Assembly (NCBI GenBank): GCA_947036475.1
Contig: CAMQRG010000008.1
Span: 1-22,398, forward strand
From: an uncultured Clostridia bacterium
GTDB taxonomy: Bacteria; Bacillota; Clostridia; Lachnospirales; Anaerotignaceae
Reading direction: 5' to 3'
DNA length: 22,398 nt
Part shown: in pieces, positions 5,317 through 13,251 of the stretch
Numbering within the stretch: the stretch's first letter is position 1
Layout: every line of letters starts with the position of its first letter
Made by a program: the position numbers and the translations under genes
The notes under the pieces: model-generated
Seen by the model: the letters and a program-made list of their open reading frames with translations, nothing else
The model's database searches: none
Told to the model about the DNA's origin: nothing

Positions 5317-7628
5317 CGCTTCTCCTCCTTGTATTCCTGTCCCAAGATTTCCTCCGGACTGATTACCTCTACCAGATAGGGTATCTCGTCGGAAATCGGG
5401 GGATCTTTTGAAATAGCCGTATCATATCCTGTGTCGCATTTCGTATCATCTTTGTGCTGCGGCTCCGGCGTTTTGTCCTCAAAACCGTACCGCACGGAGC
5501 CGGACGGCGGGCGGCTCTCAGGTTTCGACGGCGCGGCTTCCTTTTTCAAATCCACTTTTTCCTGCACCTTCCGTTTCTTTTCCTGTGCCGCCTTCTCCTG
5601 TTCCTCCCGTTTCCGCCACTCCGGTACATAATCCGTGATTTTCACAGGGACAAGCTCACGGAACAGCGGCAGTTCGTCAGGAATGATTTTGTGCAAAAGC
5701 AAGGGCTTCTGCCCGCGCAGTAGCACAATGCACTGGTCGTTCGGCAGGCGCAGCGTTTCGTCCGGCAGCATCAGCGCACGCTGCGTGTTGCTCCGCGTCT
5801 GCGTATACGGCCTTGTCGTGTTCAGCACGGGCGAAAACAGCGGCGTGACGGGCATCTGGTTATTCGTCAGCCCAATCGTCACCATGCCGCATTTGCCGGA
5901 TATGTACTCAGCAGTCATGTTGTCGTTGCAGCCGAGGAATAACTGAACGTCGCAATTACCTACCAACTCTTCCCATTCTTTTTTTTCATAGCGGTCGGAA
6001 AGCTGCGCGACGCTCTGCACGATGACCTGGCAGTTGATGCCGCGGCTGCGGACGGTCGAAATCAGCTTTTTGAAATCCAGAATTTTGCCGATGTTACAAA
6101 ACTCGTCTAAGCATACGTTGACCTTCACCGGCAGCCTGCCGTTCTCCCCATGGCGGCGGGCGTAATTCGTCAGCCGAACAAAAAGGGTCGAAAAAAACAG
6201 CGAGCTCAGAAATTCCAGCGAGCTGTCGGAATCGGAAATGATGCAGAAGTAGGCGCAGGGCTTTCTCCCGGGCAGTTCCAAATCAATTTCATTGTATTTC
6301 GTGACTTTATCAACAAGGTCGTTCTGGAACACGCCCAAACGGTTGCCAAGACCGATGGCGATATTCCCCCAAATCTGGCGGTTTGCAAGCCGGAAAATGC
6401 CGTAAGGGGCTTTCGCGGGGTGGCTGTTGGGCAGGTCTGCCATTGCCTGTTCGATGGCGGCAAAAGAATCGCCCGCAAGCATTTTGTAAATCGTGCCAAG
6501 GCTGCGCTCCTCGATGGGCAGGGGCTTGTCTGTGCCGGGGATCTTCAACCCCTGCACATAATGGATCAACGCCATGAACAGATTCATTTCCGCCTTTTCC
6601 CAGAAATCCTGACGCTCGTTGGCGTTGGACGTATTGCGGATAATGATTTCTGCCATGGACTGCACAAGGCTTTTGTCCGTTTCGATGTCCGCCATGACGT
6701 TCCAGCCGTCAGAATTTACCATATCCAGAAGGTTGAACGTCCTGACCTCGTAGCCTTTGTTTTTCAGCAGCTCCGACATGCTTTCAAAAAATTCGCCCTT
6801 TGGATCGACCAGGACTAAGCTCTCCTGCCGCTTGATACATTGCAGGATAAACGGCTTGACGAAGCCCCTTGATTTCCCTGCGCCTGACGCGCCGAAAACC
6901 ATGATATGTTCATTCAAGCCGTTATCCTTTTTTGGCGAAATGTACTCACTACGTGTCAAAAAAGGCTCAGGCTGCGCCTTCAAGCCTTTTTTGAGTTTTC
7001 CGACGGTACAAAGGGACTCGTTCCATCGGCTTAAAAAGCCTCGAAACTCGCCCTTTTCCTCGGACGAACAAAGTCCGCCCTGCGGATTCCATTCAGGAAA
7101 CGCTTCGTTTCCCGAACCCTTCCGCGGCGGTGGAAATAGTTTTTCTGACAATCTTTCAAAGGTATTGCCTTCTTCCACCAATTTCCCTAAAATCGTACCA
7201 GAAAGGCTGTCGATGCTGCCGTATTCGAGCGTTTTCCCCATCTCCGCGCGGCGCATGAAACCGGACGTGCCATGTGTGCCGTCGGGCAGAATGTCAAAGC
7301 CGCGCTTGTCCTCCTCAAAGCGGTAGCCCGATAAAAACTGGTAGGGCTTGCCGCGCTTGTTGAGGAGCACCGCCATTGCCAGCAGGAAAAAGGAAATGCC
7401 GAAGCCTGTCGGCGTGAAGATGGCGGCAAAATTGCGAAACGGGTTCCATTCGATGAGCCTTGGCGCCTCTCCGTCAAGGCGGAACGTGGCAGAAATACCG
7501 TTGTGGACGGAGTTGATCAGTAGTCCATAAGCATATAGCCCAACGCCGCACAGCGTTCCGGTTTTCCAGGCGTTTTCCCCGCATTTACGCTTTATTTTTT
7601 CGACAAGCCGCGAAATCTGCAACGTCAA
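5313..7628 (-). CDS. virD4: VirD4-like type IV coupling protein (TraG/TcpA class)
   Basis: This 771-residue membrane ATPase delivers the relaxase-DNA complex to the transfer channel. It has two N-terminal membrane segments (~residues 25-45 and 75-90), then HGTSGF and a TILG motif. Walker A GASGAGKS has Lys252 and Walker B VCLDEF has Asp508/Glu509. The helicase-like core ends with a charged, Lys/Glu/Pro-rich tail (~665-771). The chosen TTG start (7626-7628) has a GGAAGG site 8-9 nt upstream; an in-frame ATG at 7691 would add 21 residues deep inside the preceding gene. It overlaps that gene by 44 nt and overlaps repA by 4 nt. Between TILG and Walker A there is a ~70-residue palindrome-encoded insertion, described separately. 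It matches the CD1115-type VirD4 proteins of Clostridia elements. Confidence 0.92.
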   Translation of the reverse strand: MTLQISRLVEKIKRKCGENAWKTGTLCGVGLYAYGLLINSVHNGISATFRLDGEAPRLIEWNPFRNFAAIFTPTGFGISFFLLAMAVLLNKRGKPYQFLSGYRFEEDKRGFDILPDGTHGTSGFMRRAEMGKTLEYGSIDSLSGTILGKLVEEGNTFERLSEKLFPPPRKGSGNEAFPEWNPQGGLCSSEEKGEFRGFLSRWNESLCTVGKLKKGLKAQPEPFLTRSEYISPKKDNGLNEHIMVFGASGAGKSRGFVKPFILQCIKRQESLVLVDPKGEFFESMSELLKNKGYEVRTFNLLDMVNSDGWNVMADIETDKSLVQSMAEIIIRNTSNANERQDFWEKAEMNLFMALIHYVQGLKIPGTDKPLPIEERSLGTIYKMLAGDSFAAIEQAMADLPNSHPAKAPYGIFRLANRQIWGNIAIGLGNRLGVFQNDLVDKVTKYNEIDLELPGRKPCAYFCIISDSDSSLEFLSSLFFSTLFVRLTNYARRHGENGRLPVKVNVCLDEFCNIGKILDFKKLISTVRSRGINCQVIVQSVAQLSDRYEKKEWEELVGNCDVQLFLGCNDNMTAEYISGKCGMVTIGLTNNQMPVTPLFSPVLNTTRPYTQTRSNTQRALMLPDETLRLPNDQCIVLLRGQKPLLLHKIIPDELPLFRELVPVKITDYVPEWRKREEQEKAAQEKKRKVQEKVDLKKEAAPSKPESRPPSGSVRYGFEDKTPEPQHKDDTKCDTGYDTAISKDPPISDEIPYLVEVISPEEILGQEYKEEKR
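6957..7112. repeat. Palindrome-rich insertion inside virD4
   Basis: Within 156 bp of coding DNA lie four clear palindromes: an 11-bp perfect stem CAAAAAAGGCT/AGCCTTTTTTG (6957-6993), GGCTT/AAGCC (7028-7040), CGGAC/GTCCG (7061-7077) and GGAAACG/CGTTTCC (7096-7112). They encode a low-homology linker (roughly residues 173-224) before Walker A. Read in the sense direction, the first stem is followed by T residues and looks like an intrinsic terminator. Confidence 0.6.
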
Positions 7629-8715
7629 TACACCTGCCTTCCTTTGTAAAATAGGGAGCCGTTTTTTCCTGCCCGTCCCACACTGCCCCAAGCTCCTTTT
7701 CCAGCCCTGCCGTATTGACCATAATGACGTCCGCCCGGCCTTTGTAATGCTCCCTTAAAAACGACATCTGCTCCGGCAGGGCATACAGCACGATTTTCGG
7801 AAATCCCTGCTCCTTTGCCGCTATAATCGCGCGGTCGATGCGTTTAATATCCATATCCAGCGTGATAGCTGCCGGAAGGTGCGGCGGCTGGTAATGCACT
7901 GCATCCGTATCCGGCAGCCCGTCATAGGGCGGCTGGTAGCTTCTCCGTAAAATCAACTTTGCCATCCGTTCCCTGTACTGCGGCATGGCAATGTAACGGA
8001 GCATCTGCGCGCCTTCCCTGCCAATCGGGACGAAATGCACAGGCAAAGAAGTGGCGGAAAAGACCTTTCCAAAGCTGTCCGTATTGTATTTTTTCTTAGC
8101 CTGTTCCGTCGGGCTGTGCGCGTGGAAGATGGTGTTCCCGATTTCCGAAGTGGAATCACCCATAAAAATCAGCCCTGTTTTCTGGATCGGGCTGCGGTCG
8201 ATGTAGCTGTGGAACAGCGTCAGTTCCTTTTGAAAATAGATGCCCGCGTCATCGACGAAAAACACAAGGTACAGCGTTTCTGTGGTCTGAAAAATCCCGT
8301 AAAACTTCGTGCTGCCGAAGGGATTGCCGATGTTTGCGCTCCTTGCGGCAAAAGAGGGGAGATAAACAGCTCCGTCGGGAACCTCCCCAACGCGATCTTT
8401 GAATACGTTAGAGCCTGCTGTATAAAACGTAAACAATACCCTTGCCGCAGTATTGCGTCGGTCAAGTGTCCTTTGGTTCGTCTGTGGCTTCGCATCCCCG
8501 ATGAAGTGGCAGCCCTCCGTTTCTAAGAGCCTGTATGCGGAAGGACGGGGGCGGATATATTTCCCGTTCCGGCTGCACCATACAAGCCCGAGATATTCTA
8601 AAACTGCAACCATGGTCTTGTCGTAAATCCCGCCGCACCAATCTTCTGGAATCGGGACTGTCTTGCACCAGCAAAGCAATTTAAGAAATTCCCATTCCCG
8701 AACCGTTAGTATCAA
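7585..8715 (-). CDS. Conserved element protein with N-terminal winged-helix-like region, function unknown
   Basis: This 376-residue protein starts at a TTG (8713-8715), about 9 nt after a strong GGAAGGAGG site. An upstream GTG at 8934 would add 73 implausible residues through AT-rich and repeat DNA. Residues ~3-75 (LTVREWEFLKLLCWC...MVAVLEYLGLVWCSRNGKYIRPRPSAYRLLE) resemble a winged helix of the kind seen in replication-relaxation proteins. The remainder is alpha/beta, with FYGIFQTTETLYLVFFVDDAG and, near the C-terminus, KIVLYALPEQMSFLREHYKG. No transmembrane helix or catalytic motif was recognised. Its 3' end overlaps virD4 by 44 nt, so it is probably coupled to the coupling-protein gene and may act in DNA processing or presentation. 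That role is inference. Confidence 0.6.
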   Translation of the reverse strand: MILTVREWEFLKLLCWCKTVPIPEDWCGGIYDKTMVAVLEYLGLVWCSRNGKYIRPRPSAYRLLETEGCHFIGDAKPQTNQRTLDRRNTAARVLFTFYTAGSNVFKDRVGEVPDGAVYLPSFAARSANIGNPFGSTKFYGIFQTTETLYLVFFVDDAGIYFQKELTLFHSYIDRSPIQKTGLIFMGDSTSEIGNTIFHAHSPTEQAKKKYNTDSFGKVFSATSLPVHFVPIGREGAQMLRYIAMPQYRERMAKLILRRSYQPPYDGLPDTDAVHYQPPHLPAAITLDMDIKRIDRAIIAAKEQGFPKIVLYALPEQMSFLREHYKGRADVIMVNTAGLEKELGAVWDGQEKTAPYFTKEGRCIDVADFAACRKNKA

Positions 8716-8946
8716 AAAAAGTGCCTCCTTCCAAAAAAAATACCATCCAAGCGTAGGTGTCTGTCCTCCGCGTTCCGGCTTTCTGAAAACGCCTCCGGAA
8801 ACGTGCTGAAACCAAGGCTTTGCGAAAAATTTCAGGCAATTTTTTGAAATGAAAAAAATACCTGAAAAAAACAGCCAGATTCGTGGCAGTACAGACTTGA
8901 AATTTTCTTTCAAAACTGAAAGACCTTGGGGCACCGCCCCAATCTC
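8716..8946. other. Intergenic 231 bp with a half-copy of the palindromic element
   Basis: Positions 8920-8946 are one arm of the intergenic element: AAGACCTTGGGGC with hairpin TTGGGGC/GCCCCAA. The other arm is absent. The remainder is AT-rich and contains a TTTCAGG/CCTGAAA inverted repeat (~8839-8875) followed by a T-run on the leftward strand, a weak terminator candidate. I see no small gene with a ribosome site and no convincing promoter. Confidence 0.6.
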
Positions 8947-9591
8947 CTAAAACAACAACCCTGCCCGCCGCAGCTCGAAAAACTCTCCTGCGTCATCAGC
9001 CGGCAGAACGTAAATGTTGCACTCCGCCTTTTCGCTTTCCGTCGATACCAGCACAACGCCCAGCGAAAATTGGTCGTCGTCCGGGAACAGCCGCCCCTTG
9101 AGCACGTTGGAAACCGCCTTCCACCCCTTGTTGTCCTGGTCGAATACCGTCCGGTTTTTACAGTTACAATGCTCGTCAATTACCAGTACGGCTTTCTTGA
9201 AATAAGGTAATCTCGCGCCGCCTTCCCCAAGGCTGTCCATCAGCCTGGCAACCGTATCGCTGAGATACGCGGGCGTTTGAAACCGGCAGTGCGGCAGGAG
9301 CGTTTCCAGCCGGATGTGCAGCCAGCCCATATCGTGAAGCCGTATCATGCCGCTGATATTTTTCTGCCGCGCCGCGGGTTTTCCTTCCTGCGGGAAATCC
9401 ACATGGGGGCGCGCCAGCTCCAAAGCGTTGCGCGAGAGAATGGCGGCGCGTTCCAACGCGGTGTTCAGCCGTTCCATCTGCGCAGTCCTGTTTTCCCAGC
9501 CCTGCATGGCGATTCCCGCCGCCGCCGTTGCCTGCCCCAGCAGGCTCCTGATTTCCAGCAGGTCTTTTTTTATGCCTTGTTCCTTTTCCAT
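8947..9591 (-). CDS. DUF6100-like conserved transfer-region protein
   Basis: This 214-residue cytosolic protein starts at ATG 9591-9589, 2 nt past the VirB4 stop, with GGAGGGG overlapping the VirB4 3' end. The longer reading starting at 9702 lies inside virB4 and lacks a ribosome site. Residues ~1-60 are helical (LLEIRSLLGQATAAAGIAMQGW...MERLNTALERAAILS). Residues ~125-210 form a beta-rich domain with YFKKAVLVIDEHC, DNKGWKAVSNVLKGRLFPDDD and NIYVLPADDAGEFF. I recognise similarity to DUF6100 proteins of Clostridia elements, whose function is unknown. The placement between virB4 and virD4 suggests a transfer or regulatory accessory. Confidence 0.6.
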   Translation of the reverse strand: MEKEQGIKKDLLEIRSLLGQATAAAGIAMQGWENRTAQMERLNTALERAAILSRNALELARPHVDFPQEGKPAARQKNISGMIRLHDMGWLHIRLETLLPHCRFQTPAYLSDTVARLMDSLGEGGARLPYFKKAVLVIDEHCNCKNRTVFDQDNKGWKAVSNVLKGRLFPDDDQFSLGVVLVSTESEKAECNIYVLPADDAGEFFELRRAGLLF

Positions 9592-9593
9592 TT

Positions 9594-11630
9594 TTATTCC
9601 CCTCCAATCCTTTGTTCCAAATCCTCGCGGCTGGTCGTAATCAGGTATTTCTCCTTTTCTGTCGCATGGAAGGAAACGCTGATCCGGTTCCTTCCGGCGC
9701 AAAACAGCCCTTCACCGCGGCTGTTGCGGCTAATCTGCACCGCCTCCTCATCGGACAGTCCCATTACTTCCTGCACGCGCCCGATTTCTTCCTCCTCCAG
9801 CGGAAGAATGACTTTCAGGCGGCTGTTGTTGATGATTGCCTTGCCGTACTTGCCGCCCTCCAGTGCGAAAAAATCGTTCAAATCCTGTGTCGCGCAGACC
9901 GCCGCGCCGCCATAGCCGCGTATGATTTTGAAGATTTCCAGCACATAATCCGCCGCCATCGCATTGGAGGACGCGCCAATCAGGCACCACAATTCGTCCA
10001 GCATAATGACTTTTTTCCGCGCCCTCGATTCCTTGCACTTATCCCAGCAGGAATCCAGCGCGAGGAACATTCCCAGCGGCAGCAGGTCTTTCCCCATCTC
10101 CGAAATATCCAGCACGATATATTTGTTTCCCAAGTCCACGTTTGTCGCCTGCCCGAGCCTGCTTGCCGAGCCGGTTACGAAACGGGAAAGCGCCAGTGTC
10201 AGGCTTTTCAACTCCGGACGCTGGGAAAGCAGGGCATAGAGGTCTTTCAGCGTCGGCATTTCCTTGAACGTCCCGTTCCGGTCGAACAGGCTGGCGTTAT
10301 CATAAGCAATGCCCTTCTGCCCATAGCACTCAATCAGCGCGGTATCAAGGTAATGCCGTTCTTCATCGGTGATGTTGGGCTTGAGCAGCAGGAAGAAAAT
10401 ATGCAGCTTTTGTATTTTGTCCGCAAGCAGGGAATCCGCGCGGCTGGAGCCTAATTCTGCGTCCGTATCCAGGCTGATGCGCCGGATTTCCATGATGTTG
10501 ATGCAGTCGTTGGAGGACGGCGACAGCTTGATATATTTCCCGCCTACGGCTTCACACGCCGGACGGAACTCATGCCCCTTCAGAGGGGCGATAATAAACA
10601 CCTGTATTCCCTGTTCCCGAAAGCGGAGTGCCATCAGCTGGAGCAGGAACGTCTTGCCCGCGCCGCTCATGCCCATGACCGCCATATTCGCGTTGGAATA
10701 TTTCCGGCTGTCGAAGATGTCCACAATACAGACCGAGCGGTTGTGCTGGTTGATGCCCAGCATAATGCCCGACTGGTCGCAGATTTCAAAGCTGGAAAAG
10801 GGGAATGCCGCCGCAACAGTGGAGGTGAGGGCGTTACGCCTTGCTTTCCGTTCTATGTCCGCGTCCATGCCCAAAAGCGGCAAAGTGGAAAGGAAACATT
10901 CCCCATGCTTGTAGTCCGCGCGCTTGCAGAAAAAATCCTGCGAAACGCATAGGTTCTGCACCGCTGCGGCGCGCTGTTCCAGCAGCTCCCTGTTTTCGGC
11001 GGAAACCTCAATGATAGCGTGCATATAATAAAAATCTTCATTGTACCGGTTCATGCCTTCCTTGAGGTACAGCCCCGCGCCAATGGCACTGTCCAGCTCC
11101 TCATAGTCGGAACGGGTATCGCCCACGTCCCGCATACGGGAACGGTTAATCATGGTAGCCTGTGAAATTTTAGACAATATTTTGTCCTTCGGCTGGCGGT
11201 CGATCGTAAAGCTGATATTGATGCCCTCGCCCGCCTCTACAAACGGGTTCAGCCAGCCGTTGCCCACTACGGACGCATAGCCGTAGCCCGTCAGATAGAA
11301 ATAAGTGAAGTATACGTCGTCCACAATGATATAGTCCCTGTGGCAGAGGTCTACGGAGGACGGCGCGAGAATATCCACGATGTCCGTACTGCCGGAATGC
11401 AGTGGAGAAAGCTCCGGCACGTCTGCCGCCCTTCTGCGAGGAAGCCTTATCTTCCCAGAATTTTCCTTCTCCGTAAAATCGGTTTCCGGGTACCAGCCAG
11501 CCCGTGCTTCCTCTGGTTCGGTATAGGCTTCGGCTGTCCGTATTTCTGCAAGTCCTGTTTTTTCTGTTTCCACATTTTTCATCTTCCTCCCATTCCCAAA
11601 AAAGCGTTTCCGGTTTACTTTTTTCTTCAT
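9594..11630 (-). CDS. virB4: VirB4-like conjugation ATPase
   Basis: This 678-residue type IV secretion ATPase energises assembly of the transfer channel. After a basic, poorly ordered ~75-residue N-terminus come the VirB4/TraE N-terminal domain (VDLCHRDYIIVDDVYFTYFYLTGYG, residues ~92-290) and the RecA-like domain. Walker A GMSGAGKT has Lys326 and Walker B VIMLDELW has Asp545/Glu546. Downstream is a conserved ATQDLNDFF motif. The ATG start is preceded by AAAGGAGGG. It is similar to the CD1110-type VirB4 family. The gene is separated from the TraC-like gene, which would be expected to precede it closely, by the longest repeat copy (B). Confidence 0.93.
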   Translation of the reverse strand: MKKKVNRKRFFGNGRKMKNVETEKTGLAEIRTAEAYTEPEEARAGWYPETDFTEKENSGKIRLPRRRAADVPELSPLHSGSTDIVDILAPSSVDLCHRDYIIVDDVYFTYFYLTGYGYASVVGNGWLNPFVEAGEGINISFTIDRQPKDKILSKISQATMINRSRMRDVGDTRSDYEELDSAIGAGLYLKEGMNRYNEDFYYMHAIIEVSAENRELLEQRAAAVQNLCVSQDFFCKRADYKHGECFLSTLPLLGMDADIERKARRNALTSTVAAAFPFSSFEICDQSGIMLGINQHNRSVCIVDIFDSRKYSNANMAVMGMSGAGKTFLLQLMALRFREQGIQVFIIAPLKGHEFRPACEAVGGKYIKLSPSSNDCINIMEIRRISLDTDAELGSSRADSLLADKIQKLHIFFLLLKPNITDEERHYLDTALIECYGQKGIAYDNASLFDRNGTFKEMPTLKDLYALLSQRPELKSLTLALSRFVTGSASRLGQATNVDLGNKYIVLDISEMGKDLLPLGMFLALDSCWDKCKESRARKKVIMLDELWCLIGASSNAMAADYVLEIFKIIRGYGGAAVCATQDLNDFFALEGGKYGKAIINNSRLKVILPLEEEEIGRVQEVMGLSDEEAVQISRNSRGEGLFCAGRNRISVSFHATEKEKYLITTSREDLEQRIGGE

Positions 11631-11646
11631 GATTCCCTCCTTTTTT

Positions 11647-11971
11647 AAGACCTTGGGGCTCTGCCCTCTGGCACCCTGCTATGCAGGGCGGGCAAAGCCC
11701 GTTTTTGCCAAAGGCAAAAATGCCTGACTCCGCAAGGGCTTTCTTCTCCGCTCCGCTACGGTCGGCGCAAGGCGAACGTCCACTGGACGTTCTGCGCCCC
11801 TTGACCCGTTTGCCATCGCATTTCATGCGATGGAAGAAATAAATTTTTTCCTCGGAAAACGTAGTTTTCCGCGATGAAGTTTGGGATCGAACCCTTTTCA
11901 AAGGGTTCGTGGGGTGCGGGGCGAAGCCCTGCGATTTTAAGGGGTGTTGGGGACAGAGTCCCCAAGGTCTT
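11647..11971. repeat. Intergenic palindromic element, copy B (325 bp, expanded)
   Basis: It has terminal AAGACC/GGTCTT, with GGGGAC/GTCCCC on the right. Extra hairpins are inserted into the left arm: TTTTTGCC/GGCAAAAA (~11702-11720) and GAACGTCC/GGACGTTC (~11773-11791). The centre is CCATCGCAT/ATGCGATGG (11813-11834), and next to it GGAAAAC/GTTTTCC (~11854-11870). The plus-strand core AAGTTTGGGATCGAACCC replaces the usual GGGTCAAGCCC, with the change on both sides of the stem. It fills the whole gap between the TraC-like stop (11977) and the VirB4 ribosome site; no gene is visible in it. Confidence 0.85.
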
Positions 11972-11976
11972 TCTCT

Positions 11977-12642
11977 TTAACAAATCTCGTCCACCATGGA
12001 AAATACCTGTAAAGGCAACTTCGCAATGCCCGACGTTCTCCGGTTCAGCAGCCCGTAAAGCGTTTCGGCAAGGAATATGTCGCTGTATTCCGGCTGGAGC
12101 GTTTCCAGTCCGCATAAATCCAGATAATTCCGTGCCGTATTTGCTTCGTCATTCAGCCGCTGGATAATGCCGTCAACGGTATTTCCGCGCACCTTCATGC
12201 GTGGTTCGTACTGTATCGCAATAAAAAAACGCCTTGTCAGTGCCTCCCTGTCCGCCAGGTATTCAATTTCCGCGATATTGTCCGCTATCATCGTGCGGCA
12301 GTTTTCATTTTCTTCCGCCTCATATGCCTGCCACATCCGCTTGATATACCCGTCAATGTCCGCTTTCTGCGTCACCGCGAGGAATTGGATATGGTCGGGC
12401 GCGATTTTCAGGTACGAGGAAAAATAGTAGATGATGTTCTGCTGTTCCATTGGTGATTTCAGCGCGAAATTCACCGGCAGCACCTCCAGCAGCTTCACAA
12501 ACCTCCCGTCCTTCGTAATCACAACGCCGTCCCGAATATCGGCAACGGGCAGCCAGCCCTGCACGCTTTCCGCGTAATGCCCGGCCCTGCCGCCGTTATC
12601 CGGCGCGGCGCGGCTGCCGAATATCAAATCCTTCAGCTTCAT
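11977..12642 (-). CDS. TraC-like / VirB4 N-domain-like conjugation protein
   Basis: This 221-residue protein has no Walker motifs. Residues ~30-140 (GWLPVADIRDGVVITKDGRFVKLLEVLPVNF...NIIYYFSSYLKIAPDHIQFLAVTQKADIDGY) look like the beta-rich N-terminal (CagE/TrbE/TraC-type) domain of VirB4 ATPases. It is followed by a helical region ending VFSMVDEIC. It overlaps prgI by 47 nt. Its GGAGGG site lies a rather long 13 nt upstream of ATG 12642. It probably works with VirB4, perhaps as a separately encoded N-domain partner. VirB4 itself keeps its own N-terminal domain, so I do not call this a simple split gene, although an ancient split cannot be excluded. Confidence 0.6.
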   Translation of the reverse strand: MKLKDLIFGSRAAPDNGGRAGHYAESVQGWLPVADIRDGVVITKDGRFVKLLEVLPVNFALKSPMEQQNIIYYFSSYLKIAPDHIQFLAVTQKADIDGYIKRMWQAYEAEENENCRTMIADNIAEIEYLADREALTRRFFIAIQYEPRMKVRGNTVDGIIQRLNDEANTARNYLDLCGLETLQPEYSDIFLAETLYGLLNRRTSGIAKLPLQVFSMVDEIC

Positions 12643-12964
12643 AAAATTGTTTCGCCCTCCTTTTCTTCATGCGTTTACTCCCACGATGGAAGATAACGCC
12701 GCGTTTCCGCCGCCATACAAACCATGTGTGCAAAAACCGCGTCAGGCAGTCGTCGTTAATGCCGATCAGCGCAAACCCGCCGACGGGGATTACAAGCACC
12801 ATTGTGACGATAAGGTTTGTTGTCAGCGAAAAGGGCAGCCACGAAAAGCAGAGCATCAAAAGCGGTACGGACAGCGCGGTAGCTTCTATGCCGTTGCGCA
12901 GTTCAAAAATGCCGAACAGCCGCCCAGCGTCTGTAAAGTTAGCCGGAATAACATACTGGTTCAT
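12596..12964 (-). CDS. prgI: PrgI-family membrane protein
   Basis: This 122-residue inner-membrane component of Gram-positive type IV secretion systems is usually encoded directly before virB4, as it nearly is here. It begins with the family signature MNQYVIPANFTDAGRLFG. Two adjacent membrane segments follow (~residues 30-45 and 48-68, ATALSVPLLMLCFSWLPF and IVTMVLVIPVGGFALIGI), then a basic cytoplasmic tail (RFLHTWFVWRRKR...KRMKKRRAKQFY). The ATG has AAGGAGAT 6 nt upstream. The start lies inside the end of the small HTH gene, and the gene overlaps the TraC-like gene by 47 nt, so all three are probably translationally coupled. Confidence 0.85.
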   Translation of the reverse strand: MNQYVIPANFTDAGRLFGIFELRNGIEATALSVPLLMLCFSWLPFSLTTNLIVTMVLVIPVGGFALIGINDDCLTRFLHTWFVWRRKRGVIFHRGSKRMKKRRAKQFYEAEGFDIRQPRRAG

Positions 12965-13223
12965 GTTTTATCTCCTTTCCCGTATCATGAAAGAGCGTGT
13001 CCCTTTCGTTTTTACAGATATACTCCGCGTTTTCCAGTGCGACTTTCCGCTGGCGGATAACCGTTTCCAGCGCGGCGGCAAAGAGTTCCTGGTCGCGCGG
13101 GAGCGAGCCATGCCGCCCCAGCTCGATTTGGCTGAGCCGCTGGTGCGAGATATGGGTAATATCCGAAATTTCCCGCAGATAGATCCGGCAGTCTAGCCGA
13201 ATCCTACGAAATACTGTTTCGAT
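12939..13223 (-). CDS. Small HTH (Cro/CI-like) protein with apparent ATC start codon
   Basis: This 94-codon open frame has no ATG, GTG or TTG anywhere and is easily missed. It begins at ATC (13223-13221), exactly 7 nt after a perfect AAAGGAGG (13231-13238), where a start codon should be. The upstream in-frame stop is TAG, just before that site. The product (x-ETVFRRIRLDCRIYLREIS...) contains an HTH_3-like segment at residues ~17-38 (LREISDITHISHQRLSQIEL), followed by a charged helix (ALETVIRQRKVALENAEYIC). It overlaps the prgI start by 26 nt. It is a likely local transcriptional regulator. Either AUC is used for (weak) initiation, or an ATG has been lost by one substitution and the gene is decaying. 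The intact 94 codons favour recent loss or actual use. Confidence 0.6.
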   Translation of the reverse strand: METVFRRIRLDCRIYLREISDITHISHQRLSQIELGRHGSLPRDQELFAAALETVIRQRKVALENAEYICKNERDTLFHDTGKEIKHEPVCYSG

Positions 13224-13251
13224 AAAAATTCCTCCTTTCTAACAACTTTTT

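Noticed and set aside
4711..5379. 222-codon plus-strand frame opposite repA
   Set aside because: It is antisense to a well-supported RepA_N gene and is open only because of the codon bias there.
8716..8934. N-terminal extension of the 376-residue gene from GTG 8934
   Set aside because: It passes through a repeat arm and AT-rich intergenic DNA. The TTG at 8715 has a strong ribosome site, and the conserved-looking protein begins there.
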